A DNA stretch of 64,000 nt from UBA4416 sp020846025 (lineage in GTDB: Bacteria; Bacteroidota; Bacteroidia; B-17B0; Aurantibacillaceae), in NCBI GenBank assembly GCA_963169295.1, contig CAUJDD010000085.1, forward strand, positions 1 to 64,000, given 5' to 3'. Of this stretch, positions 53,293-62,879 are shown in pieces; within the stretch, counting starts at the first letter, position 1; every line of letters starts with the position of its first letter. A model generated the notes under the pieces. That model saw only the letters and a list, made by a program, of their open reading frames with translations. It had not been told where the DNA came from and searched no databases. The position numbers and the translations under genes are program-made.

Positions 53293-54201
53293 ATGAGCCG
53301 ACAGTTTGATTATTTAGACTTTTTAGAATCTGAGGCAATACATATACTGCGCGAAGTGGCTGGTCAGTTTGAACGACCTGTTTTATTATTTAGTGGAGGA
53401 AAAGATAGTACTGTTTTAGTACACCTAGCGCTCAAAGCATTTCGACCAGGTAAATTTCCTTTCCCTTTATTACATATTGATACAGGGCATAACTTTGAGG
53501 AAGCCATTGTGTTTAGGGATCAACTGGTTAAACAAATTGATGAAAAATTGATTGTTCGTTATGTAGCGGATACTATAAAACAACATAATTTGCAGGATGC
53601 TAAAGGTAAGTTCCCAAGTAGAAATGTTTTACAAACAAATACTTTATTAGATGTTATTGAAGAATTCAGTTTTGATGCTTGTATAGGTGGTGCTAGACGT
53701 GATGAAGAGAAAGCAAGAGCCAAAGAACGTGTGTTTTCTGTACGAGATGAGTTCGGTCAATGGAACCCTAAATCGCAACGCCCAGAATTATGGAATATTT
53801 ACAATGGGAAAATCAATAAAGGCGAGAATGTGAGAGTGTTTCCTATTAGTAATTGGACAGAATTAGATGTTTGGAATTATATTAAACGAGAACAGATTTC
53901 ACTTCCTTCTATTTACTTTACTCATGAACGTGATTGTATTGTGTTAAATAATGGGCAATTAATGAATGTTAATCAATTTATAAAAGTAGATGAAACAGAT
54001 ATAATTGCTCGTAAGAAAGTAAGATACCGTACAGTAGGCGATATGACTTGTACAGCGGCAATTGAAAGTGAAGCATATACGATAGATGATATCATTAAAG
54101 AGTTGGAAAATACTAAAATTAGTGAAAGAGGTGCTACGCGAATGGATGATAGAATCAGCGAAGCTGCAATGGAGGATAGAAAGAAAAACGGATATTTCTA
54201 A
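53293..54201 (+). CDS. cysD: Sulfate adenylyltransferase subunit 2 (CysD)
   Basis: A 302-residue ATP-pyrophosphatase-type enzyme subunit that makes adenosine-5'-phosphosulfate from ATP and sulfate. The PP-loop SGGKDS lies at residues 34-39, followed by LLHIDTGHNFEEAI, CIGGARRDEEKARAKER and the C-terminal RGATRMDDRISEAAMEDRKKNGYF. It works as a complex with CysN, encoded 54 nt downstream. It follows the met operon after a 130-nt gap with its own promoter box, joining sulfate activation to methionine synthesis. Confidence 0.96.
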   Translation: MSRQFDYLDFLESEAIHILREVAGQFERPVLLFSGGKDSTVLVHLALKAFRPGKFPFPLLHIDTGHNFEEAIVFRDQLVKQIDEKLIVRYVADTIKQHNLQDAKGKFPSRNVLQTNTLLDVIEEFSFDACIGGARRDEEKARAKERVFSVRDEFGQWNPKSQRPELWNIYNGKINKGENVRVFPISNWTELDVWNYIKREQISLPSIYFTHERDCIVLNNGQLMNVNQFIKVDETDIIARKKVRYRTVGDMTCTAAIESEAYTIDDIIKELENTKISERGATRMDDRISEAAMEDRKKNGYF

Positions 54202-54255
54202 ACGAAGAGTAATTAATGAATACTAAATTACATATTTTATTTATATAAATAACCA

Positions 54256-55500
54256 ATGGAATTACTTAGATTTTTTACTGCAGGAAATGTTGATGATGGA
54301 AAAAGTACACTCATTGGTCGTTTGTTATATGATAGCCAATCCATCTCAACAGATATTATTGAAACATTAACTAAACAGAGTAAGGCTATAAAGGAAGATA
54401 ATACGTTTAATTTAGCTTTATTAACAGATGGATTGAGGGCAGAAAGGGAACAGGGTATTACAATTGATGTAGCCTATAAATACTTTACCACATCAAAACG
54501 AAAATTTATTATAGCTGATACACCAGGACATGTACAATACACACGTAATATGTTTACAGGTGCATCATTAGCTCATGTAGCTTTACTATTAATTGATGCC
54601 AGGCATGGTATAACTGAACAAACAAAACGACATGCAGTAATCTCATCTATTCTGCGAATACCAAATGTATTGGTGTGTATAAACAAAATGGATTTAATTA
54701 ATTATAGTGAACATAAATTTAATGAAATAAAAGATGAATTCATGAAATTTGCACATCAATTGAATTTATCAAGTATTACATTTATTCCAATGAGTGCCTT
54801 GTTGGGAGAAAATGTGGTAACACAATCTAATAAAATGGATTGGTATAGAGAAAAGTCGTTATTAGATTATTTAGAAACTGTTGAAATTAATTCGTCTCAA
54901 AAAACACTGTCATCTAGATTTCAGGTACAATATGTTATAAGGCAAGAGACTGATGTTGTACATAACTATAGAGGCTATGCAGGGAAAGTTCTATCAGGTA
55001 AATATTACGTAGGACAAAAGGTAAAAATACTACCTGGGAATTATGAATCAGAAATTTCTTGTATCGAAATGAACCAACAAAAAGTTATAGAAGCTTCTTC
55101 AAATTCTTCAATAATTATTCAATTAAAAAACGATATAGATGTAGGTAGAGGTTGTTCAATAATTCCTTTTAATGAGTTTCCATTTACAAGCAATGAATTT
55201 ACTGCAATTTTGTGTTGGATGGATAATTGTTCGTTTGTAAAAGGCCAAAAATTTTATCTTCAACAAAATTCGTTTAGAACAAAAGCAATTATTAAAGAAA
55301 TTGTTTTTAAAATTAATATTCATTCCTTTGAACCAAAAGAATGTGAATCAGATATTCAATTAAATGATATTTGTAAAGTTGTAATTAAAACAGCTGAACC
55401 AATGTGTTTTGATAGCTTTAAGGAGAATACAACCACTGGTGCATTTATTCTAATAAATGAAGCCACAAATAATACTATTGCGGCTGGAGTGATAGAATAA
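54256..55500 (+). CDS. cysN: Sulfate adenylyltransferase subunit 1, GTPase (CysN)
   Basis: A 414-residue elongation-factor-like GTPase that drives APS formation by CysD. G1 is GNVDDGKSTL (residues 10-19), the REQGITIDVAYKYF switch and DTPGHVQYTRNM (G3) follow, and NKMDL (G4) is present. Domains 2 and 3 are shorter and more divergent than in E. coli. It is not fused to the APS kinase CysC, so the organism may reduce APS directly or encode CysC elsewhere. A bidirectional terminator follows. Confidence 0.95.
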   Translation: MELLRFFTAGNVDDGKSTLIGRLLYDSQSISTDIIETLTKQSKAIKEDNTFNLALLTDGLRAEREQGITIDVAYKYFTTSKRKFIIADTPGHVQYTRNMFTGASLAHVALLLIDARHGITEQTKRHAVISSILRIPNVLVCINKMDLINYSEHKFNEIKDEFMKFAHQLNLSSITFIPMSALLGENVVTQSNKMDWYREKSLLDYLETVEINSSQKTLSSRFQVQYVIRQETDVVHNYRGYAGKVLSGKYYVGQKVKILPGNYESEISCIEMNQQKVIEASSNSSIIIQLKNDIDVGRGCSIIPFNEFPFTSNEFTAILCWMDNCSFVKGQKFYLQQNSFRTKAIIKEIVFKINIHSFEPKECESDIQLNDICKVVIKTAEPMCFDSFKENTTTGAFILINEATNNTIAAGVIE

Positions 55501-55525
55501 TTCATGGATGTTGTTTGAAACATAA

Positions 55526-55555
55526 AAAAGCCTCTAACCAATGGTAGAGGCTTTT
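55526..55555. terminator. Bidirectional terminator between cysN and the 1155-residue gene
   Basis: AAAAGCCTCTA (55526-55536) pairs perfectly with TAGAGGCTTTT (55545-55555) around an 8-nt loop. The A and T tracts make it suitable for both convergent genes. Confidence 0.93.
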
Positions 55556-55575
55556 ATATGCGTTGGATTATACAT

Positions 55576-58500
55576 TTAATGATTAATAATTAATTTTAGT
55601 GTAGTTTCTTGATTTTCTATTTCTAGTCTAATAAAATAAACTCCTGAAGGAATATGTTTAGTTTCAAAACTAAATTGTTGGTGGCCTTGTTCGTATTTAG
55701 CTTCATGAATTATATCAGTAACTTTTTCTCCTAATACATTACACAAAGTAGCTTTGATATTTGCAGTAATATTTAAGTCAAACGCAAGGTAACTTAATTG
55801 TGTAGATGGATTTGGATAAAGATTGATAGTACCTTTTATTTGGTTTAAATGATGAATAGATGAAGTAACACCAGTTGGATTTATGTACATTGAATCTACC
55901 ACAAAATCAAGATTGTTAAATGTTGTAGAGCCAGTACTTATAACACGATGGTAAGTGCTACTTGTATCAAGCCCAGGAATATCTACCATAATAAAATACG
56001 ATTCGTTGGTTAAATTATCAGGTAATCCTGTTAAAGTGTATGTGCCGTTCACATCAGTAGTTGTTTGCACTAACATTTGCCCTCCGGGGTTGCGACCTCC
56101 TTTTACAATGATACCTCTAATAGGTTGTCCTGGGGCAGTTGGCTTAAATTCATCAAAGGCTAATCTTAGTCCAAAGCCTATTCCTTCAGTAATTGTCCCG
56201 CTTAATTGACCAGAGCCAGGTGTAAATGTTTCTAATGGTATGATTTTAATATTTTGATTAGTATTATTTGCACAACCATGAGAAATAATAGTTGCATCTT
56301 GCCAAGTTATGGAACTATCGGCATACGTTATTTGTAGATTAGTTGCAGTAGGTGTTGCTCTAATTACATATTGTCCACTATCAACACTAGTGAAATTATA
56401 ACTACTAGCTAGTGGAACAGAAGTTAATGAATCCCATTTACTTAAATATAATGTATATTTATAAAGCGTTACATCACCTGAGGTTACACCTGCTGTATTT
56501 GTAATAGTTCCTCCAATGTTTTTATTTGAAATAATATTAATAGATCTTGTTTCTGTACCAATACAACCATTTATATCTGTAACTGATAATGAATAAGTGG
56601 TAGTTAATGTAGGATTTGCAACTACAGACGCTGTATTTGTTGAATTTAATCCAGCTGATGGTGTCCAGTTATAATTGTATGGTGGAATTCCCCCACTAAC
56701 ATTAGAACTTAAATTAGTACTTGAACCTTTACATAAATTGAAATTCCCAGAAATATTTGGAATTATGGCAATTGGTTGATTAATCGTGGCAATTGCGGTA
56801 TTTGTACAACCATTAGTAGCTGTTACCTGTAATGTATATATGCCAGCACATACATTAGTAATATTTGCTGTAGTTTGTGATGTAGGTAACCAAAAGTAAG
56901 AAGATGCAGGGATTCCTGTAACAGTAGATGTTATGGAGCCATTACATGAGCCAAAGCATAAAGCATTATTGGGAGAGAGAGTTATATTAGGTGTAATTGT
57001 ATTTTGAGTAACAATAGTAGTTTCAGTTGATGCACAACCATTAGCCGAAACAGCAGTAAATGAATATGTACCAGGTAAATTTACAACAGCATTTAATGTC
57101 GCACCTCCAGAGACAACTCCAGACCCTGACCATAAATAGTTAATGCCACCAATTACAGTAGCAGTAAGTGTATTTGTAGTGATTGAACAATTTAAGGAGG
57201 CTGTGTTTAATGAGATGGTAGGGTTTGGATATACAGTAATACTTATTGTAGGGGCACTAATACAACCATTATTATCAATGACCTGGGCTGTATAATTTGT
57301 GCTTAAAGTTGGGTTAGCAATTACAACAGAAGTATTAGTTGAACTCAACCCCGTAGGTGGTGTCCAATTGTAAGAGTAAGGAGGTGTTCCTCCAGTTGCA
57401 GTTACTGTGAGTGTGGTGTTTGAACCAATGCATATATTGGAGTTGCCATTTACAACTGCTGTTAAAGGGGGTGGTGAACTTACAGTAACAGTTTTGGTAA
57501 CAATACATCCTGATGCATCAGATACATTTAAGCTATAAGTACCAGCGCACAATCCAGTAACACTTGGCGTAGTTTGACTTCCAGGCATCCAATTATAAGT
57601 ATATGGTAAAATACCTCCAGTTACGTTACTTGCAACAATTCCATCGCAAGAACCTTGACAGGCAGTGTTAGTTTGTGTGGTATTGGCTATAACATTAATA
57701 ACAGTTAGAGTAACCGTATTAGATGCTAAATTATAGCATCCATCATTTACTATACATCTTATATTGTTTTGATTTAAACTTGGATTAGTTAAAACTGACA
57801 AAGTAGAGTTAGTGGCGTTTGAATATGGTGAAGTGGCATCTGCAAAAAATAATGAATTACGAACTTGCCACTGAAATGTTGCCCCTGTTGCTCCACATGT
57901 GAAACTTCCATTGGCACCATTACAAACTGTTTGGGAAACTGGTTGGCTATCTATATTATAACTACCAACTGAAGTGCGAACACTTCCTTTAGAACCTGTA
58001 TAATCATAATAGTAAAAATAAGGATAACCACTGCCATCAATATCTATATTTACAAGTGAAGTACTTGTAGAAGTGGTAACATTTGAGAGAATTAAATCGA
58101 AATTACCGCTTCCACTATTATATTTATAAACATCTGGGTAAGGAGGAGTTGTGGGAGTAGAGATAAATAATGGATTGTCATTAGGATCTATTGCTAAATC
58201 AAAATATCCTTGAACAGCACTTCTTCCTGAATGAGTTGAACCTACTTGAGACCATGATCCTGAAGTGTATTTATATACAGATAAACCACTCGTTTCTGTG
58301 TAACCCAAAAAATAATCATTAGAATTTTTACCAATTTTAATTATACCATTTGTAACCGTAGATGTACCAAAGCTTCCTATTGAGTTCCAATTAACACCAT
58401 CAAACTCTTGAACTTCAAGTTTACCTGAGTTATCAATATCTTGATACGCAACAATAGGATTTCCACCATAATTAACAGCAATTGAGTTATATTGAGCTTG

Positions 58501-59043
58501 CCCTGCAGATACGACGCCAGAGCCAACATTATCCCAAGTACTTAATGTCGAATTCCATTTTTTTACAGTTGTTGCATTTCCATTTGACACATCTGAATAT
58601 GCAACATATTCAATACCTAACGTATCGAACGCTAAAGCAAAATTATTACCAACATTTGAAGAAATGCTACTTCCCTGTTGAATTAATGTAGAACCTGATA
58701 AATAATACAAAAGTGGAGTTTTAGAGCCAGCATCATCACGCACCATAATGGATACTTTACCTGTTCTACTAATAGCTATATCTGTATTTACATTACATGA
58801 AGTAGCAAGAGAAGCTTGCAATGTCCATGTAGAAACTGTTTTTCCTTTCCATAATTCTGTTTTGCCTGAGTTGCCTTTGCCTAACAATACATAAATATCG
58901 CCATTAGGTGCAACTGCCATAGATTGATTTTGTGGATTAGTTAAAAAGCCTAATGCCCCTACTTGATCTCTTGAACATTGTGAAAATAATTTTAAACTGA
59001 AACTCAGTCCTAAAACAATAATACTTAATAAATATTTTTTCAT
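55576..59043 (-). CDS. Large T9SS cargo protein with propeller-like and SprB-like repeats
   Basis: A 1155-residue secreted protein. The signal peptide ends near LKLFSQ. Residues ~30-370 are repeats of a sheet-forming unit (SMAVAPNGDIYVLLGKG, DIAISRTGKVSIMV, NDYFLGYTETSGLSVYKYTSGSW) resembling a beta-propeller. Residues ~375-870 are Ig-like and SprB-like repeats with the pattern GGILPYTYNWMPGSQTTPSVTGLCAGTYSLNVSDASGC. A carboxypeptidase-regulatory-like domain (~985-1060, NGTYTLTGLPD) follows. Residues ~1075-1155 are a type A sorting domain (INLYPNPSTQLSYLAF ... SGVYFIRLEIEN). It probably acts at the surface in adhesion. Confidence 0.87.
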   Translation of the reverse strand: MKKYLLSIIVLGLSFSLKLFSQCSRDQVGALGFLTNPQNQSMAVAPNGDIYVLLGKGNSGKTELWKGKTVSTWTLQASLATSCNVNTDIAISRTGKVSIMVRDDAGSKTPLLYYLSGSTLIQQGSSISSNVGNNFALAFDTLGIEYVAYSDVSNGNATTVKKWNSTLSTWDNVGSGVVSAGQAQYNSIAVNYGGNPIVAYQDIDNSGKLEVQEFDGVNWNSIGSFGTSTVTNGIIKIGKNSNDYFLGYTETSGLSVYKYTSGSWSQVGSTHSGRSAVQGYFDLAIDPNDNPLFISTPTTPPYPDVYKYNSGSGNFDLILSNVTTSTSTSLVNIDIDGSGYPYFYYYDYTGSKGSVRTSVGSYNIDSQPVSQTVCNGANGSFTCGATGATFQWQVRNSLFFADATSPYSNATNSTLSVLTNPSLNQNNIRCIVNDGCYNLASNTVTLTVINVIANTTQTNTACQGSCDGIVASNVTGGILPYTYNWMPGSQTTPSVTGLCAGTYSLNVSDASGCIVTKTVTVSSPPPLTAVVNGNSNICIGSNTTLTVTATGGTPPYSYNWTPPTGLSSTNTSVVIANPTLSTNYTAQVIDNNGCISAPTISITVYPNPTISLNTASLNCSITTNTLTATVIGGINYLWSGSGVVSGGATLNAVVNLPGTYSFTAVSANGCASTETTIVTQNTITPNITLSPNNALCFGSCNGSITSTVTGIPASSYFWLPTSQTTANITNVCAGIYTLQVTATNGCTNTAIATINQPIAIIPNISGNFNLCKGSSTNLSSNVSGGIPPYNYNWTPSAGLNSTNTASVVANPTLTTTYSLSVTDINGCIGTETRSINIISNKNIGGTITNTAGVTSGDVTLYKYTLYLSKWDSLTSVPLASSYNFTSVDSGQYVIRATPTATNLQITYADSSITWQDATIISHGCANNTNQNIKIIPLETFTPGSGQLSGTITEGIGFGLRLAFDEFKPTAPGQPIRGIIVKGGRNPGGQMLVQTTTDVNGTYTLTGLPDNLTNESYFIMVDIPGLDTSSTYHRVISTGSTTFNNLDFVVDSMYINPTGVTSSIHHLNQIKGTINLYPNPSTQLSYLAFDLNITANIKATLCNVLGEKVTDIIHEAKYEQGHQQFSFETKHIPSGVYFIRLEIENQETTLKLIINH

Positions 59044-59130
59044 ACTCTTAAAATTTTAAACGACTAAATATAAATAAAATAGTTGTTAAATTTTTTTATA
59101 GAATAAAGAATTAAAATTTAACTAAAAAAT

Positions 59131-59637
59131 TTAGTCTAAATACATGCTTATTAAGCCTTCTGGTGAATTAAATTGAATGGTTTTTTCGTCATCATTAATT
59201 TCTTCAATTAAATCTTCATTAAAAGGTAAGATGATTTCTTTACCACTTGGGTGAACAACCAAGGCTGTAATATTTTGTGTTTTTTCATCTATATGTTGTA
59301 TCACACCAATATTACCATAACTAGTATCAATTATGCTATAACCAATAAATTCTTGGTAAGATTCCTCGTCTTCTAAAATAAAATTAGGTAATACAGATAC
59401 TTTTTTTCCTACTAAGTTTTTAGCTAAATCTATTGAGTTGATAGTTTCTAATTTTAATAAATAACCCTGATTGATGGGATTACATTCTTGTACAAAATAA
59501 GGCACCTGAGAACCATTTAGAGTAATAAACAAAGAAGTGAGATTACTGTTTATATCTATATAATCTAATAAACGTAAAACCACTTGCCCTTTTAAACCAT
59601 GTGTTTTACTAATATATCCTACCTCTTTTGTTTCCAT
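59131..59637 (-). CDS. rimM: Ribosome maturation factor RimM
   Basis: A 168-residue protein that binds S19 and aids maturation of the 30S head. EVGYISKTHGLKGQVVLRLLDY is the RimM N-terminal beta-barrel, and the C-terminal PRC-like barrel is seen in LPFNEDLIEEINDDEKTIQFNSPEGL. Length fits. It follows the TRIC-like gene by 3 nt. The usual rpsP/trmD neighbours are not in this window. Confidence 0.92.
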   Translation of the reverse strand: METKEVGYISKTHGLKGQVVLRLLDYIDINSNLTSLFITLNGSQVPYFVQECNPINQGYLLKLETINSIDLAKNLVGKKVSVLPNFILEDEESYQEFIGYSIIDTSYGNIGVIQHIDEKTQNITALVVHPSGKEIILPFNEDLIEEINDDEKTIQFNSPEGLISMYLD

Positions 59638-59640
59638 ATA

Positions 59641-60264
59641 TTAATCTTTAGTTTCATTACCAAATTCAAATTTTGGGAGTGCTAATTTATATTTAACAGC
59701 ACTAACCCTCACTATTATTATTATACTAATGCTCACTATCTCTGCTATATTATTATCTAGTTTAAAATAGTGTAAGAACACATAAGCAATTGCCCCAATA
59801 ATACACGCAGTAGCATAAATTTCTTTTGCAAAGATTAATGGAATTTCATTTAATAAAGTATCTCTTATAACACCACCAAATACGGCACTTACTAAACCTA
59901 AAATCACAGCCGCATAAGGGTTTACGTCCATTTCTAAACTTTTCTCTACACCTACAATGGTATATATAGCAACGCCAACTGTATCAAACAAAAAAAGTGT
60001 ACGATATAGTTTCACTATATAATTTTTGAAAAATAAAGTAAAGATAAATGCCACGAAAATTGTGATAAGAATATTGCCATCATTTAACCAAGAAATTGGG
60101 TATGCTCCGAGCATCATGTCTCGTAAGGTGCCGCCGCCAATGGCGGTTAAAAAGCCTGTAAAAAAAACACCAAAATAATCATGGTAATGTTTTTTGTCTC
60201 GAGCAGCCACAGCCCCCGAGATTGTAAAAAAGAATATACCAATAAGATTTAACCAGTATGACAT
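59641..60264 (-). CDS. TRIC-type cation channel family protein
   Basis: A 207-residue inner-membrane protein built of two repeats of three helices. Both repeats carry the glycine-rich kink motif: FFTGFLTAIGGGTLRDMMLGAYPISWL and VSAVFGGVIRDTLLNEIPLIF. This is the prokaryotic trimeric intracellular cation (TRIC, formerly UPF0126/YadS) family, which conducts K+ and similar ions. The physiological role is unclear. First gene of a two-gene set with rimM. Confidence 0.93.
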   Translation of the reverse strand: MSYWLNLIGIFFFTISGAVAARDKKHYHDYFGVFFTGFLTAIGGGTLRDMMLGAYPISWLNDGNILITIFVAFIFTLFFKNYIVKLYRTLFLFDTVGVAIYTIVGVEKSLEMDVNPYAAVILGLVSAVFGGVIRDTLLNEIPLIFAKEIYATACIIGAIAYVFLHYFKLDNNIAEIVSISIIIIVRVSAVKYKLALPKFEFGNETKD

Positions 60265-60300
60265 TTCTATTTGATAATTATGATGATGTCACAGTACACA

Positions 60301-61659
60301 TTAAACCTCTGATTTTGGTGTTAAGGTCTCTCCTTCCCATTTTGCTACTACAGCACTTGCTACCGCGTTACCAATTACATTGATTGCTGAACGTCCCATG
60401 TCTAATATTTGATCAATTGCTAATAATAATAGTAATCCTTCTACTGGAATGTGAAACATAGTTAACATACCTGCAATAACTACCAAAGAGGCTCTAGGTA
60501 CACCTGCCATTCCTTTACTAGTTATTAATAAAATTAACATCATCTGTATTTGATCACCCATGGTCATTTCAATACCGTAGGCTTGTGCAATAAACACCGT
60601 AGCAAATGTCATATACATAATTGAACCATCTAAGTTAAATGAGTAACCTAGTGGAAGTACAAAAGATACGATTCGGTTGCTTATTCCAAATTTTTCTAAT
60701 TGTTCAATTGTTTTAGGCATGGCACTTTCTGAACTTGCTGTACTAAAAGCTAATAAGATTGGCTCTTTTATATAGGATAATAATGAAAAGAAATTAATAC
60801 CTAAAACTAAACATATTGTAAATAAGATACCAAACACAAAAAATAGTAACCCTCCAAAAAAACATGCAATAAGATACACATAGCCACCTAACACATCTAA
60901 TCCTTGTTGTATAACAACAGCGGTAATAGCTCCGAAAATACCGATGGGTGCAAATCCCATTACGAAATTAGTTACCTTAAACATAATGTGAGATAAACTA
61001 TCCATAATATTTATCATGGGTTTGCCTATTTCGCCAATACTTGCAGCAGCTATACCAAAAAACAAGGCAAAAACTACAATTGGTAATATCTCGTTTTCGG
61101 CCATAACTCTTACAATACTATCAGGAACAATATGAGCTATAAAGTTAGATGCTGTTTGTGTATTGGTTTTTACTCCTGCATCAGCAGAGTTAGGTGGAAG
61201 TTCCAATGCCATTACTTTACCTGGCTCAAATAGGTTTACTAAAACTAAACCTAATGTAAGGGCTAATAATGTAGCAAATGTAAAATAGATGATGGTTTTG
61301 CCTCCAATTCGTCCTACACTTTTAAAATCACCCACTTTAGCCACACCCATAACGAGTACAGATAATACCAATGGTGCAATAATCATTTTTATGAGTCGTA
61401 AGAAAATATCACTCAAAATTGAAAAGTTAGAAGCTACATTTTTCTTTATTTGTTTTAATTGTGATACATATAGTTGTTCGCTAGCATGTAAAATTTGTTG
61501 TTCAACTTCAGGATTACCTTTTGATAGATGTTTGATGTAGCTTGTTTCTAGTTTAGGAATTTCGTTTGTGATAGATTTATTAATTCCATAGCCAATTATA
61601 ATTCCTAATATCATAGAAATTACAATAATTGTTATGAGCCTATTTTTTTTACTAAACAT
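60301..61659 (-). CDS. Dicarboxylate/amino acid:cation symporter
   Basis: A 452-residue inner-membrane transporter of the DAACS (GltP/DctA/SLC1) family. The substrate-binding core is visible: the re-entrant loop FSTASSESAMPKTIEQ, the cation site YSFNLDGSIMYMTF (NMDGT-type), and SKGMAGVPRASLVV in the second loop. A periplasmic insert at ~35-90 is longer than in E. coli GltP. It imports glutamate, aspartate or C4-dicarboxylates with Na+ or H+; the substrate is not decided. Confidence 0.94.
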   Translation of the reverse strand: MFSKKNRLITIIVISMILGIIIGYGINKSITNEIPKLETSYIKHLSKGNPEVEQQILHASEQLYVSQLKQIKKNVASNFSILSDIFLRLIKMIIAPLVLSVLVMGVAKVGDFKSVGRIGGKTIIYFTFATLLALTLGLVLVNLFEPGKVMALELPPNSADAGVKTNTQTASNFIAHIVPDSIVRVMAENEILPIVVFALFFGIAAASIGEIGKPMINIMDSLSHIMFKVTNFVMGFAPIGIFGAITAVVIQQGLDVLGGYVYLIACFFGGLLFFVFGILFTICLVLGINFFSLLSYIKEPILLAFSTASSESAMPKTIEQLEKFGISNRIVSFVLPLGYSFNLDGSIMYMTFATVFIAQAYGIEMTMGDQIQMMLILLITSKGMAGVPRASLVVIAGMLTMFHIPVEGLLLLLAIDQILDMGRSAINVIGNAVASAVVAKWEGETLTPKSEV

Positions 61660-61699
61660 AAATAATCATTTGTTTGAATTAATGAATTACAGATTTGAT

Positions 61700-62779
61700 T
61701 TATAATGTTGCGCTTCGTTGTTTTAATAAGTTATCTACTATTACTAAGGCAGCCATACTTTCTACGATAGGAACTGCCCTTGGTAAAACACAAGGATCGT
61801 GGCGCCCTTTTCCTTGTACAGTGGTCGCATTTCCATTCATATCTACGCTTAATTGTTCTTGCATAATGGTAGCAACAGGTTTAAAAGCAACATTAAAATA
61901 GATGTCTTCGCCGTTACTAATACCGCCTTGAATCCCTCCACTAAAATTTGTTTTGGTTTTAATTTTATTTTCTTCGTTTATAAAAACATCATTTAGTTCA
62001 GAGCCTTTATAGTTAATTGAACTAAACCCTGCACCATATTCAAATCCTTTTACGGCATTTATACTTAGCATGGCTTTTCCTAAATCAGCATGTAGTTTAT
62101 CAAACACAGGTTCTCCCAAACCAATGGGAGTTCCTTTAATTACACAGCTAATTATGCCTCCAATGGTGTCACCGTTTTTTCTTATTTCTTCAATATAACT
62201 AATCATTTTATTAGCAATTTCTTCATCTGGACACCTTATAATGGATTCTTCGGTTTTTGATAAATTAAGTTCGGTATAGGGCTTTTCTAATTTAATAGTT
62301 CCTACTTGGCTTACATAAGCTTGTATGCTAATTTGGTATTGATTTAAAATAAGTTTAGCTATGGCACCACCTACAATTCTACTAGCTGTTTCTCTTGCTG
62401 ATGAGCGTCCTCCTCCTCGATAATCTCTAATGCCAAATTTTTGCTGATACGTAAAATCAGCATGCGAAGGACGATACACTTCTTTTAAATGTTCGTAATC
62501 TTTACTCTTTTGATTATTGTTTTCTATAATAAAACCAATTGGATGTCCAGTTGTTATTTCATTAAAAACACCTGACAAAATTTTTACTTCATCATCTTCC
62601 TTACGTTGAGTAGTGATGTGCGATTGTCCAGGTTTGCGGCGTTGAAGCTCATTTTGAATAAATGCCATATCCAACTTCAATCCAGACGGACATCCATCAA
62701 TAATTCCACCAATGGCTTCACCATGGCTTTCGCCAAATGTGGTTAAACAAAAAATATTACCAAATGTATTTGCCGCCAT
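61700..62779 (-). CDS. aroC: Chorismate synthase
   Basis: A 359-residue FMN-dependent enzyme that makes chorismate from EPSP, the last shikimate step. Motifs: NIFCLTTFGESHGEAIGGIIDGCP, RPSHADFTYQQKFGIRDYRGGGRSSARETASR, and the C-terminal GKGRHDPCVLPRAVPIVESM. The frame can extend to a TTG at 62788, but that codon is part of a -7 promoter box, so the ATG at 62779 is chosen. This places the start codon only ~6 nt from the promoter box. Confidence 0.96.
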   Translation of the reverse strand: MAANTFGNIFCLTTFGESHGEAIGGIIDGCPSGLKLDMAFIQNELQRRKPGQSHITTQRKEDDEVKILSGVFNEITTGHPIGFIIENNNQKSKDYEHLKEVYRPSHADFTYQQKFGIRDYRGGGRSSARETASRIVGGAIAKLILNQYQISIQAYVSQVGTIKLEKPYTELNLSKTEESIIRCPDEEIANKMISYIEEIRKNGDTIGGIISCVIKGTPIGLGEPVFDKLHADLGKAMLSINAVKGFEYGAGFSSINYKGSELNDVFINEENKIKTKTNFSGGIQGGISNGEDIYFNVAFKPVATIMQEQLSVDMNGNATTVQGKGRHDPCVLPRAVPIVESMAALVIVDNLLKQRSATL

Positions 62780-62785
62780 AAGTGT

Positions 62786-62793
62786 CAAAAATA
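62786..62793 (-). promoter_or_regulatory. Promoter -7 element for aroC
   Basis: CAAAAATA on the plus strand reads TATTTTTG on the gene strand, ending 6 nt before the aroC ATG. It argues against the TTG start and for a leaderless mRNA. Confidence 0.5.
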
Positions 62794-62879
62794 CTAAAAA
62801 TAAACGGGTATTTTTATAATAGATTTAAGATAGATGATAGAAAAAAATAAATATCTTGGCGTTTCTAAAAGCACAAGTG

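Noticed and set aside
62780..62788. TTG start for aroC three codons upstream
   Set aside because: The TTG is the end of a TAnnTTTG promoter box, and known chorismate synthases start at the MAANTFG-like segment.
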